Assembly: GCF_023703795.1 (NCBI RefSeq)
Contig: NZ_CP098518.1
Span: forward strand, 2,418,001 to 2,482,000
Origin: Haloplanus sp. HW8-1
GTDB lineage: Archaea; Halobacteriota; Halobacteria; Halobacteriales; Haloferacaceae
DNA length: 64,000 bases
Reading direction: 5' to 3'
The translations under genes were made by a program, and so were the position numbers. Under the pieces are notes generated by a model, which saw only the letters and a program-made list of their open reading frames with translations, was not told the origin of the DNA and did no database searches. Shown one piece after another: positions 26,935 to 35,358 of the stretch. Numbering within the stretch: the first letter of the stretch is position 1; every line of letters starts with the position of its first letter.

Positions 26935-27303
26935 ATGAGTACACACTCAGAATCGAGTGATACGAAATCGACGTCGGTCGTCACACCGAGCCAGTCACAG
27001 GAAACGCTCATTTCCATGTCAAACCTCCTTGGACGCAAGTGGCACTTGATCATCCTCCACCAGCTACTGACGGAGGGAGCGATGGGATTCGGCGAACTGA
27101 AAGGAGAGATCGATCACATATCGTCGAAGGTCCTGTCGGACAGCCTCGATCGACTCGAGACGGAACACGAACTCGTCGAACGCCACATCGTGAGCAAAAA
27201 GCCGGTGCGCGTCGAGTACGCGGTGACGGACCGCGGTCGTGACTTCGCCCCCATCGTCACTCGTATCCACGAGTGGGGCGTCGAACACGTCGTGAGAGAG
27301 TAG
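26935..27303 (+). CDS. HxlR-family transcriptional regulator
   Basis: A 122-residue winged-helix protein: LLGRKWHLIILHQLLTEGAM, FGELKGEIDHISSKVLSDSL and the wing VRVEYAVTDRGRDF are the HxlR signature segments. It has no cysteine, so direct thiol redox sensing is unlikely. It precedes the exported protein at 27458 by 154 bases on the same strand, and a second HxlR gene follows that. Target inferred from adjacency. Confidence 0.88.
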   Translation: MSTHSESSDTKSTSVVTPSQSQETLISMSNLLGRKWHLIILHQLLTEGAMGFGELKGEIDHISSKVLSDSLDRLETEHELVERHIVSKKPVRVEYAVTDRGRDFAPIVTRIHEWGVEHVVRE

Positions 27304-27457
27304 ATGCGGTGAGGTCGGGATAACGTATCAACCAAATGGTGATCGAGTGACGAATCGGTTACTACCTTACAAATGTGATACAGCTGAAATATAATAGTGG
27401 TGTGTGACGTGGTATTGTGGCCCAATACGTGCAGAGTCGGGCCACGCGGAGCAACTA

Positions 27458-28303
27458 ATGGATCGACGCAACACACTCAAGGCCATCGGAACGGTCGGTA
27501 TCGCGGGTGCGCTCGGACTCGGCACGAGCGGAACCGTGAGCGCCGATCGGGCCGATGCTGCCGGCGGCGGCGACAGTAACAATCCCGGACGGATCGGGAA
27601 CTACGGCGGTGCGAAGACGCTGACTCCACCGAATCTCGGCGGATTCGACCACGTACTGGTCTATCTCGCCGAACCACTCGTCGAGGGCGACTGGAGCGTC
27701 GTCGAGAACGCGGAGCGCTTCCAGCGCGAGATCATGGGGCGAGACGAGGAAGCCATCGACGCGGATCGGCGAGCAGCAGAGGCGTTCTACGAGGAGCGCT
27801 TCGGACTGACGTTCGAGGGAGACACAGGGCTGTTCGAACCGGAGGAGAGTACCGATGGCTCGGCCGTGCTGAATCCGTTCTACCAGGATCCCGACGTGGG
27901 TTACAACGCGTACGTGGTGTCGGGGCGAGCGATGCCGAACAACCACGACGACGGGGCGACCAATCGCGACGAGATGCTGGCCGGGAAAGTCAGAGACGGT
28001 GGCTGGATCGTCTCGATCACCGAAGAGACGACGCTGGGCGGGAGTTACGGCGGTAGCGACGGCTTCGATATCGGAGCCGGCGGCACGCTAGCCTACGGAC
28101 ACTACAACATCAAGATGGGAGACAACGAGGACCCCATCGTGATCCAGTACGAATCCGAACACCCAATCCTGCCACTGGACATGCCGGTCGCGTTCAACTG
28201 TGACCTGTTCCACGACGAGTGGGGTGAAGGGCAGGTTCGCGGAGTTACCGGTGCGCAGAGCGGTGGTATCCGCAACGTGCTCACGTTCCCCCCGTCGCTG
28301 TAG
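27458..28303 (+). CDS. Tat-exported protein of unknown function
   Basis: The start MDRRNTLKAIGTVGIAGALG is a twin-arginine signal ending near ALGLGTSGTVSA, so the folded protein is exported. The mature part (about 250 residues) has GGFDHVLVYLAEPLVEGDW near the front, a ditryptophan-poor acidic middle, and a C-terminal ITEETTLGGSYGGSDGFDIG and GHYNIKMGDNEDPIVIQYES region that looks beta-rich. No catalytic motif was recognised. The ATG at 27458 is favoured over an upstream start at 27404 because it begins the Tat signal. It lies between two HxlR regulators. Confidence 0.75.
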   Translation: MDRRNTLKAIGTVGIAGALGLGTSGTVSADRADAAGGGDSNNPGRIGNYGGAKTLTPPNLGGFDHVLVYLAEPLVEGDWSVVENAERFQREIMGRDEEAIDADRRAAEAFYEERFGLTFEGDTGLFEPEESTDGSAVLNPFYQDPDVGYNAYVVSGRAMPNNHDDGATNRDEMLAGKVRDGGWIVSITEETTLGGSYGGSDGFDIGAGGTLAYGHYNIKMGDNEDPIVIQYESEHPILPLDMPVAFNCDLFHDEWGEGQVRGVTGAQSGGIRNVLTFPPSL

Positions 28304-28389
28304 TCGGATGCCGAACTCATTTTTTCTGGAGAGGATCTGGTAGCAATGGTTCTTGCGTTCCCGTTTCGTTCGTCTCGATACTGAATCAC

Positions 28390-28404
28390 ATCAAGTTACT
28401 TGAT
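28390..28404. promoter_or_regulatory. Dyad upstream of the second HxlR gene
   Basis: ATCAAG-tta-CTTGAT is a perfect 6-bp dyad, and aggtaactattatag follows at 28412, a plausible TATA region about 25 bases before the ATG at 28450. Candidate operator/promoter for autoregulation. Confidence 0.45.
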
Positions 28405-28449
28405 TTCTACAGGTAACTATTATAGCGTCCCCATCCGTATGGGACGGAC

Positions 28450-28839
28450 ATGAGCGACGATACTGAAGCGGACGCTGCCACCCAGCTCGAAGTGTGGTGT
28501 GCCGGCGAGGACTGGTGCCCGGTCACGACGACAGCGTCACTCATCGGCAAGAAGTGGCACCCCGTGATCATTCACCGACTCCTCGAACAGGGACCGAGCG
28601 GGTTCAACGAACTCAAAACGTATGTCGACGGGATTTCGAGCAAAGTCCTCTCGAGTAGTCTCGACGACCTCGAGGAGAAGCAGATCGTCGACCGCGAGAT
28701 CATCAGCGAAAAACCCGTGCGGGTGCAGTACTCGCTCACCGAACACGGGCAGTCGCTCGAACCGGTGATATTTTCGATGCGTGACTGGGGTCTCGAACAT
28801 CTCACGGAACCCGACGAAGACGAGTCGTCGGTCGCGTAG
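28450..28839 (+). CDS. HxlR-family transcriptional regulator with N-terminal cysteines
   Basis: A 129-residue winged-helix protein with LIGKKWHPVIIHRLLEQGPS, FNELKTYVDGISSKVLSSSL and PVRVQYSLTEHGQSLEPV. Unlike the HxlR at 26935 it has two N-terminal cysteines (WCAGEDWCPV), which suits thiol or metal sensing as in other Cys-containing HxlR proteins. It is followed by the cupredoxin-fusion gene and a redoxin, which are likely targets. Confidence 0.88.
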   Translation: MSDDTEADAATQLEVWCAGEDWCPVTTTASLIGKKWHPVIIHRLLEQGPSGFNELKTYVDGISSKVLSSSLDDLEEKQIVDREIISEKPVRVQYSLTEHGQSLEPVIFSMRDWGLEHLTEPDEDESSVA

Positions 28840-29028
28840 GAGTCTCCGGAATTACGCAGGCGGGCATGGTCGAGTCGTGCTCGACACGGTCGGTTGGTTC
28901 CTGCCGCATTCTTACTACGAGTCGGCCACCCACGGTGATCGGCGACTCACCGGGTTACACGTGCGTTACTTGTTGAGCCCGCGGTTGTCTGAGATTCATT
29001 ACGGGTAGAAACTAAGTTTCGGGTAGAT

Positions 29029-31182
29029 ATGGCAATCGATGACATTGACAGGCGTACGCTCCTTCGTCTCGGTGGGGTCGCAGCGATCGGCGCACTAGCG
29101 GGTTGTAACAGTCAGCAAGGCTCCGAGGCCACCTCGACGGCGACGACGACTCCCACGTCGACCGCAACGGCGACGGCCACGGCGACGGAAGCGTCCGGGA
29201 CCAACCCCCTTGGTGCGGATCAACTCGGGGGACCCGACGACCTCCAGTCGTCGGCGACGGTGGAGGCGACGATGCTTTCGTCCGACCAGGGCGCCGGCCA
29301 GCACGTGAACACGCCGGCCGTCGTCTGGGTCGAACAGGGCGCGACCGTGACGTGGAACATCGCCGAGGGATCGCACTCGATCACGGCGTATCACCCCGAC
29401 TTCGACCGGTCACTCCGGATTCCAGAGGGGGCGACTTCCTTCGATTCCGGGATTCTTTCCGCAGGAGAATCTTTCGAACACACCTTCGACACACCGGGCG
29501 TCTACAACTACTTCTGTCGCCCGCACGAGGGACTCGGGATGGTCGGTCTCGTCGTCGTCGGTCAGCCACAGGGTGGGCCGGGAACGACGGCCGTCGACGA
29601 CATCGAACTGAGCGCCGCCGCCCAGTCGCTCACCCGACTCCTCGACGTGGCGGGCATCGTCACCAGCGAGGGTGGGGGGGCGAACGCGTACGCGTGGCAG
29701 GACGCCACCTGGGACTCCTACTGGTACTCCCTGTACAACATGAGTACCAACATCGCCATGAGTGGGAACGGGGTTCTGTTCCCCCACAACGAGGAGCAAC
29801 AGCAGGCGTTCGACCAGCGAGTGCCGGGGATGCTCCAGCATGCGGACGTCGACAAGCCGCCGATCAAGAATCCCAACCTGAACATGGCCGCGTTCACGGA
29901 GGGCGACCCCCACTTCACCCAACAGCCCGTCTTCGATTCCGGCGATGGGCGACCCGACGCCGCGACGCTGACGTGGGGCATGTCGAAGTCCTCGAAGGTC
30001 GTGAGTCCTTCCTCCGTCGCGTGGACGCACCTCAAGGGTGTGACGTGGGCGAAGAACTTCCAGAAACACTTCGAGACGCTTCCACCGGGAATTGCGGCGA
30101 AGTTCCGCGCGCAGATGCTCGCCACCCTCGCCCAGATCGGGACGAACGCGACACTCATCGCCGGCGGCCCGGACGGCAACGGAGCGCTCACGAAAGGCGA
30201 CTCGCTCGAACTCGTCTCCGAGTTCCGACCGAGTGACGGCACGGTCGTCGACGACACGACCCGGCCCAACCACCACTCGGCGATGCTTTGGTTCCTGTCG
30301 GATCTCACGAGCCTCGCGGGGAACGGCTGGTTCGGCTACGTGAACCCGGAACCGCTGATTCCGAACGGAAAGATCCAGCAACTGACCGACGGGATGGCGC
30401 AGACGACGATGAACCTCTTCGATCCCTCGGATGTCGTCGACATGGGGTCGACCCGGGACCTCGGCCAGATGCTCGGGGCCGTCGGCTGGTACGGAACCCA
30501 CGCAGGAGGCGACGACCTGCGTGCTGCCGCCGCGAGCTACGCCGACGATCTGGCGGCTGAAGTCGACGCCCACTTCGAGGGCAACGGATACGTGGCCGAC
30601 GGCGCGGCCAACGGAGCGGCGACGCAGGGCGCGGTCGGACAGGGGCTCCTCTGGGCTTCCCAGATCGACGGCGTCGATCACCGCGACACCGCGGAGAGCG
30701 TTCTCGGCTACCTGCTCGACGAACTCTGGGACGAGGACGCGGGCACCTTCGCCACCAGTCCCGACGCCTCCACCTACCGAATCACGTCGCGTGACGCGGG
30801 CGACGTGACCGGCGGCCTCAACGCCGCCGACGCGCTCCTCGATCTCGACGTACAGGCGGTGTACGCCCGCTACTTCAACCAGACGTTCAACCGCGGGCGA
30901 CTGCAACGGGCCGAACGTCCGAACAGCCGCGACGAGGGTGCCGAATTCACGCTTCCCCTCCCGCCGACTGCCGGCGGCGAGTACGGACAGGCCGCCGTGT
31001 ACAACGACGCCGTCGAGTACGACGCCGGCGACGACGAGTGGACGGTCGTCGACGACACGTTCACGACGGCGTGGGCGCTGTACACCGCGAATCAGGACAT
31101 CTGGATCGGGAACTGGGCCGGCGACTTCTACCAAGGCCGCGGCGTGCCCGGCCGGAGCGACCAGCCGCCTGAGGGGGCCTGA
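29029..31182 (+). CDS. Cupredoxin (halocyanin-like) lipoprotein fused to a long unknown domain
   Basis: A 717-residue exported protein. The Tat-type signal DRRTLLRLGGVAAIGALAGC gives a lipidated Cys26. A Thr/Ala linker leads to a type-1 copper domain (residues about 75-178) with ligands His116, Cys163, His166 and Met171 (YFCRPHEGLGM). The remaining 540 residues are soluble, helix-rich and without known motifs; conserved-looking segments include NAYAWQDATWDSYWYSLYNM and RYFNQTFNRGRLQR. Halocyanins carry electrons at the membrane surface, so the unknown domain may be an enzyme fed by the copper site. The redoxin at 31188 starts five bases after the stop and is surely co-transcribed. Confidence 0.82.
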   Translation: MAIDDIDRRTLLRLGGVAAIGALAGCNSQQGSEATSTATTTPTSTATATATATEASGTNPLGADQLGGPDDLQSSATVEATMLSSDQGAGQHVNTPAVVWVEQGATVTWNIAEGSHSITAYHPDFDRSLRIPEGATSFDSGILSAGESFEHTFDTPGVYNYFCRPHEGLGMVGLVVVGQPQGGPGTTAVDDIELSAAAQSLTRLLDVAGIVTSEGGGANAYAWQDATWDSYWYSLYNMSTNIAMSGNGVLFPHNEEQQQAFDQRVPGMLQHADVDKPPIKNPNLNMAAFTEGDPHFTQQPVFDSGDGRPDAATLTWGMSKSSKVVSPSSVAWTHLKGVTWAKNFQKHFETLPPGIAAKFRAQMLATLAQIGTNATLIAGGPDGNGALTKGDSLELVSEFRPSDGTVVDDTTRPNHHSAMLWFLSDLTSLAGNGWFGYVNPEPLIPNGKIQQLTDGMAQTTMNLFDPSDVVDMGSTRDLGQMLGAVGWYGTHAGGDDLRAAAASYADDLAAEVDAHFEGNGYVADGAANGAATQGAVGQGLLWASQIDGVDHRDTAESVLGYLLDELWDEDAGTFATSPDASTYRITSRDAGDVTGGLNAADALLDLDVQAVYARYFNQTFNRGRLQRAERPNSRDEGAEFTLPLPPTAGGEYGQAAVYNDAVEYDAGDDEWTVVDDTFTTAWALYTANQDIWIGNWAGDFYQGRGVPGRSDQPPEGA

Positions 31183-31187
31183 TCACG

Positions 31188-31694
31188 ATGCTCCCCGAAG
31201 GCACCACCGCACCGGAGTTCACGTTGCCCGGAACCGCGATGGACCGAGACGCGAGCGAGGTGTCGCAGTACTCGCTCGCCGACGCACTCCAGCGAGGGCC
31301 GGTGATACTCAACTTCTATCTCTTCGATTTCCACCCGGAGTGCACCGAACACATGTGCTCGCTCCACGATCTACTGTGGTTCGACCTCGACGACCGAGTG
31401 ACGGTGTTCGGCATCTCCACGGATCGCTCGTTCAGCCATCGAGCGTTCGCGGAGACGGAGGAACTGGCCTTCGCCCTCCTCTCGGATAGCGACGGGAGCG
31501 TCGCCGAATCCTACGACGTGTTCTACGAGGAGTTCAACGGCCACAAACGGATCGCGAAGCGTTCGGTCTTCGTCGTCGACACCGACGGGACGATTCGGTA
31601 CGCGTGGAGCACCGACGATCCCACCGTGCAGCCGGACTTGTCGGCGGTCAAGGACGCACTCGAAGGATTGCAGACCGTCCACTCCGACGACTGA
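31188..31694 (+). CDS. Peroxiredoxin/redoxin family protein
   Basis: A 168-residue AhpC/TSA-type protein. The peroxidatic site is in FDFHPECTEHMC, with the first Cys in the normal position and a second five residues later, the spacing of BCP-type atypical two-Cys enzymes. The C-terminal RSVFVVDTDGTIRYAW is the conserved family strand-turn. It begins five bases after the cupredoxin-fusion gene, in the same operon, pointing to an oxidative or copper-linked stress role. No signal peptide, so it is cytoplasmic. Confidence 0.87.
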   Translation: MLPEGTTAPEFTLPGTAMDRDASEVSQYSLADALQRGPVILNFYLFDFHPECTEHMCSLHDLLWFDLDDRVTVFGISTDRSFSHRAFAETEELAFALLSDSDGSVAESYDVFYEEFNGHKRIAKRSVFVVDTDGTIRYAWSTDDPTVQPDLSAVKDALEGLQTVHSDD

Positions 31695-31740
31695 TCAGGG
31701 GTCGGTCTTGACCTTTTCGAACCTGTAACTCAGCGAACAA

Positions 31741-32466
31741 TCAGTCTCCAGTCGCTAGTTCGATCCACCACTCTCGGCCGAACGGGTCGTCGTACGCGAT
31801 GTCGAGGCGGTCGTACACGACCCGCGGAATGCCGATGTCGGCGAGAACGAGCTGTCCCGCACCGGTTCGTAGTCCCGTTTTCGGTAACGCGAGCGTGACC
31901 GTCGTCTCCGGGTGGACGGCTGCCCCGAGTGTCTCGCCGGTCGTGGCGTCGATACCGGAGGGCACGTCGAGGGAGACGACGCTCGATCCGCGTCGGTCCG
32001 TTTCCTCAACGAGCCCCCGTGCCGGATCGCGGAGTGGGCCGTCGAGGCCGTACCCGACGAGCGCGTCGACGACGACGCCGATCCGATCGAACGCCGCCAG
32101 TTCCTCGACTCCGATCTTGACCGGAATATCCGTGGCGTCGAGAATCCGATACTGCTGTGCCGCGGCCCCGGACAACGCGTCGGGGTCGCGGTCGAGGACG
32201 ACAGCCACTCGAACGTCGTGGTTGTGGAGATGGCGAGCACACGCCAACCCGCCACCGCCGTTGCCGCCGTTTCCGGCCACGACCACGGCCGGCTCCTCAC
32301 CTGTCGCAGCGACTCGATGGGCCAGCGTTCGGCCCGCGTTCTCCATCATCTGGAGTAACTGTAGTCCCACGTCCTCGACGGCAACCCGGTCGACATCGCG
32401 CATCGTCTCCGCCGTCACGGCCGGAACGTGCGTCCCCGACGCCGTCACGAACGCGTCAGTGGTCAT
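31741..32466 (-). CDS. nnrE: NAD(P)H-hydrate epimerase
   Basis: YjeF_N domain protein that epimerises damaged NAD(P)H hydrates. The Rossmann core shows VAGNGGNGGGGLACARHL near residue 65, DALVGYGLDGPLRDPARGLV with the catalytic Asp near residue 135, and DVPSGIDATTGETLG near residue 165. The dehydratase domain (NnrD), fused in many organisms, is absent. The ATG at 32466 (MTTDAF) is chosen; another ATG at 32493 adds nine residues. Convergent with the redoxin gene and divergent from the MFS gene. Confidence 0.9.
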   Translation of the reverse strand: MTTDAFVTASGTHVPAVTAETMRDVDRVAVEDVGLQLLQMMENAGRTLAHRVAATGEEPAVVVAGNGGNGGGGLACARHLHNHDVRVAVVLDRDPDALSGAAAQQYRILDATDIPVKIGVEELAAFDRIGVVVDALVGYGLDGPLRDPARGLVEETDRRGSSVVSLDVPSGIDATTGETLGAAVHPETTVTLALPKTGLRTGAGQLVLADIGIPRVVYDRLDIAYDDPFGREWWIELATGD

Positions 32467-32559
32467 ATCGGTTCTTGGACTCTCAACCACCATTGCTGTG
32501 TGCCGTTGCGATCGCCGACTAGGGGTTACCCACGGGTTAGCTGACGCTTTTGGTAGCTC

Positions 32560-32571
32560 AGGTAGTTACCT
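32560..32571. promoter_or_regulatory. AGGTA-gt-TACCT dyad before the MFS gene
   Basis: A 5-bp dyad with two-base centre, 14 bases before the ATG and just downstream of where a TATA box is expected. The related half-sites ggtagc and cgatacctac lie on both sides. Candidate operator. Confidence 0.3.
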
Positions 32572-32584
32572 ATCGATACCTACA

Positions 32585-33796
32585 ATGGTAGCCCGAAAAC
32601 ACCGAGTGCTGTTAGTGATCGCGCTGGCCGAACTCCTCGCCATGTCTCTCTGGTTCAGCGCGACCGCTGCGGCGCCGGAGTTGGCGGCTGAGTGGGGGCT
32701 CACCGACGGCGAGACGGCGTGGGTGACTATCGCAGTGCAGTTGGGCTTCGTCGCCGGTGCGCTCCTCTCCTCGGCCCTCACGCTCGCGGACGTGATCCGA
32801 CCCCGCTACCTATTTGCGGCGTCGGCCGTCGCCGGCGCAGTGTTCACGGCCGCAATCGCTGGATTCGTCACGTCGGCCGTGCCGGCCATAGGTCTCCGAT
32901 TTTTGACCGGCGTCGCCCTGGCCGGGGTTTACCCCACCGGGATGAAGATTCTCGCCGGCTGGTTCGAGGAGGGCCGCGGATTCGCAATCGGCATGCTGGT
33001 CGGCGCGCTGACCGTCGGCTCGGCGCTTCCGCACCTGCTCCGTGCCGTCGGCGGCGTCGGACAACCTCGAGTCGTGCTGTACGGGGCCGCGGGCCTGTCT
33101 GTACTCGGTGGGCTGTTGGTCCTCCTCGTCGAACCGGGACCGCATCAGGCACCGGCGGCACCGTTCGATCCGAGCGCGATCGGTCGCATCCTCCGGGACC
33201 GGGGAACGATGCTAGCCAACGGCGGCTACTTCGGCCACATGTGGGAGCTCTACGCCGTCTGGACGTGGATCCCTGCCTACCTGATCGCGAGCATCGCGGC
33301 GAACGGCGGGATTAGTGACTCGTCGAGTCTCGCCTCCCTCTTGGCCTTCGGGACTATCGCCATCGGTGGTGTCGGCGCCGTCGTCGCCGGCTCGGCGGCC
33401 GATCGGTTCGGTCGAACGGGGACGACGAGCGCGAGCATGGCCATCAGCGGCGTCGCCTGTATCGCCGCGGGATTCGTCTTCGGGTCGTCGTTGCTCGTTC
33501 TCGTCCCCTTCGTCCTCGTGTGGGGATTCGTCATCGTCGCCGATTCGGCCCAGTTTTCGGCGGCCGTCTCCGAACTCGCCGAAGGGTCCTACGTCGGGAC
33601 GGCGCTGACGCTCCAGACGGCCATCGGGTTCCTCCTGACGACCGTGTCGATCCAGATGATCCCGATGATCGTGGATCTGGTCGGCTGGCGCTGGGCGTTC
33701 GCGCCGCTGGCTCTCGGCCCGATTCTCGGCACGCTGTCGATGCAGCGGCTCCGGAAACTCCCCGAGGCGACGAAGCTCGCCGACGGTCGCGGATAG
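32585..33796 (+). CDS. Major facilitator superfamily transporter
   Basis: A 403-residue membrane protein with about 11-12 hydrophobic helices, full length for MFS. The loop after helix 2 is weak in the usual GxxxDRxGRR form, but GSAADRFGRTGTT near residue 275 is a clear copy in the second half. Helix 1 starts RKHRVLLVIALAELLAMSLWFSA, a pattern seen in nitrate/nitrite- and organic-ion-type members. The substrate cannot be assigned. The start at 32585 is an ATG; the long upstream extension is antisense to nnrE. Confidence 0.85.
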   Translation: MVARKHRVLLVIALAELLAMSLWFSATAAAPELAAEWGLTDGETAWVTIAVQLGFVAGALLSSALTLADVIRPRYLFAASAVAGAVFTAAIAGFVTSAVPAIGLRFLTGVALAGVYPTGMKILAGWFEEGRGFAIGMLVGALTVGSALPHLLRAVGGVGQPRVVLYGAAGLSVLGGLLVLLVEPGPHQAPAAPFDPSAIGRILRDRGTMLANGGYFGHMWELYAVWTWIPAYLIASIAANGGISDSSSLASLLAFGTIAIGGVGAVVAGSAADRFGRTGTTSASMAISGVACIAAGFVFGSSLLVLVPFVLVWGFVIVADSAQFSAAVSELAEGSYVGTALTLQTAIGFLLTTVSIQMIPMIVDLVGWRWAFAPLALGPILGTLSMQRLRKLPEATKLADGRG

Positions 33797-33897
33797 GACG
33801 GCCAGAACCGCCGGGGCGACACTTACCGACCGGTAACGGCGTTACCCGATCCTCGGCTCGCACTTATGACGAAGCTGAGTGAAGGACACGCCAACCG

Positions 33898-34416
33898 ATG
33901 GGAACGAGACGACTGTATCGACTCGCGGGCTGTCCCTACTGTGCGACCGTCGAGGGGAAACTGGACGAGTTGGGGCTCGATTACAGCGGTTCAAGGAGAA
34001 AGCCCACGGCTTCAGCCGTGGGATGAATCCGACAACAGCCGAAACAACTACCACGGTTCGTATCGTCGGTTGTGCTACCGAGTCTCGGGTAAGGATATGC
34101 ACGCCAGCGCGGCGGTAGATGAAGCCCGCTATCCGAGTCGGGGGCCGGACTGGCACGGCCCACAACCCCACCGAACGACGCGAGTGGGGAACCTCTCCGT
34201 CGTGGGCACGGTCTGTGACCGTGGAACCCCACGACTTCAGTCGTGGGAGGATGTCAGGAGACACGAGACGTCTTTCCCATCCGATTCTTCCGGTCGGAAG
34301 TGAAAGAAGTCAGCGGACAGAAGGGCGTTCCAGTTCTCGTCGATCCGGAGAACGGCGTGACTGGAATGGCGGAAAGTGACGACATCGTCGCGTACCTCGA
34401 ACGGACGTACGGTTGA
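33898..34416 (+). pseudogene. Glutaredoxin-like gene interrupted by a 273-bp IS200/IS605-type element
   Basis: The first 29 codons (MGTRRLYRLAGCPYCATVEG and on to GLDY) are a thioredoxin-fold N-terminus with CPYC. The remainder resumes after 34257 in the same frame: TRDVFPIRFFRSEVKEVSGQ, then GVPVLVD and AYLERTYG to the stop at 34416. Joining the parts gives about 82 residues, matching the intact glutaredoxin at 41596-41841 (GVPVLFD, HLERTYG). The inserted length is a multiple of three, but the element carries stop codons in this frame region, so the gene is presumed inactive. Confidence 0.82.
33985..34257 (+). mobile_element. Non-autonomous IS200/IS605-like element (palindrome-associated, MITE-like)
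   Basis: Begins after TTAC (33981-33984) with AGCGGTTCAAGGAGAAAG, then the hairpin CCCACGGCTTCAGCCGTGGG. It ends with the hairpin CCCACGACTTCAGTCGTGGG and GGATGTCAG. Both ends match those of the TnpB element at 25309-26777. The centre has no tnpA or tnpB and may be a relic of a tnpB 3' end. Because the right end is kept, an omega RNA could still be made and used by TnpB in trans. Confidence 0.83.
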
Positions 34417-34434
34417 CGAGTGAGAGATTCCGAG

Positions 34435-35178
34435 ATGAACACCGATCGATTGTCCGCCGAGACGGGCACGTGGACGGCCATCGTCGACCGAGTGCAGCGA
34501 TACGGGTCCCGAGAATCGATGCTGTACGCTGGACTCGTACTGAACGTCGAGGTGACACTGGTGATGGTGTACTGGGTCGCTTCGCCGACGACGATAACGA
34601 ACCCGTTGATTCTGGTGTATCCATTCGTCTGGATCAATCTCGCTCTCTGGGCCGTCAGTTCGGTAAAGCGACCCGACGTGCCGCGACGACGGCAACTCGC
34701 CGTCGGTGCACTCACAGGGCTGTATTTCGTCGTACTGATCGTCGCCGGCGGGCTGGTCGGGCCAGGGCACGCGTTTCACGGCCACTCTCACGGGACCGGC
34801 GCAGTCCGTCTCGCCCTCACGTCGATGCCTCCAGGATGGAGCCCGGCGCTCCTCTACGGCGGTGATCTGGTCCGTTTCTCGCTGTTCCCGTACAAACTCG
34901 TGGGCTATCTCGCGCTCTCCTATCTCGTCTTCGTGACCCTTCTCGACGTGAACGGGTCGGCCCTCTCCGGCGCACTCGGCTTCGCCTCGTGTGTGAGTTG
35001 CACGTGGCCGATTCTCGGGACGGCCGTGACGGCGCTCTTCGGCGGTGGATCGGTACTCGCGACGGTCGCGACGAACCAGCCGTACGGCCTCTCGACGTTC
35101 GTCTTCACGACGTCCGTCGGATTGCTCGTCTGGCGGCCGTTCTCGAACCCGCGAGGCTGGCTGTCGGGGCGCTACTAG
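34435..35178 (+). CDS. Polytopic membrane protein of unknown function
   Basis: A 247-residue protein with about six hydrophobic segments. A His-rich loop HAFHGHSHG near residue 115 could bind metal. Near residue 185 the segment GFASCVSCTWPILG has a CxxC inside or beside a membrane helix. The family seems haloarchaeal and I cannot assign a function. It follows the disrupted glutaredoxin gene by 18 bases, so the two were probably one operon. The ATG at 34435 is preferred to a start at 34420. Confidence 0.68.
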   Translation: MNTDRLSAETGTWTAIVDRVQRYGSRESMLYAGLVLNVEVTLVMVYWVASPTTITNPLILVYPFVWINLALWAVSSVKRPDVPRRRQLAVGALTGLYFVVLIVAGGLVGPGHAFHGHSHGTGAVRLALTSMPPGWSPALLYGGDLVRFSLFPYKLVGYLALSYLVFVTLLDVNGSALSGALGFASCVSCTWPILGTAVTALFGGGSVLATVATNQPYGLSTFVFTTSVGLLVWRPFSNPRGWLSGRY

Positions 35179-35197
35179 GGAGTAGCGTAACTGTCCA

Positions 35198-35231
35198 TAG
35201 ATTCTGGCCGGGATGGTCCGGCGAGAATCTA
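35198..35231. terminator. 14-bp stem hairpin downstream of the membrane protein
   Basis: Arms 35198-35211 and 35218-35231 pair with one mismatch (TAGATTCTGGCCGG) around a six-base loop, 19 bases past the stop. A second inverted repeat (CTACAACTG, 35251-35259 with 35287-35295) follows. Likely transcript 3' end or dispersed palindromic DNA. Confidence 0.5.
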
Positions 35232-35358
35232 CGATGGCTTCCGATAATTCCTACAACTGTCGATGGCCGCTACGTTTTCCCTGGAGCAGTTGTAGTCCTA
35301 TTGCACGGTCGCCGAAGCCGTATGTAACGACAGCGACGATATCGTTCGGAGGCCATCC

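Noticed and set aside
29410-31134. 574-codon open frame antisense to the cupredoxin-fusion gene
   Set aside because: Mirrors the codon bias of the sense gene; Val/Arg-rich with no recognisable fold or signal.
32551-32571. tRNA-like tggtagctcag string
   Set aside because: Resembles a tRNA D-arm, but no acceptor stem, anticodon stem or T-loop can be drawn around it.
31799-32584. Upstream extension of the MFS reading frame
   Set aside because: Antisense to nnrE and Ser/Arg-rich; the MFS protein begins cleanly with its first membrane helix at 32585.
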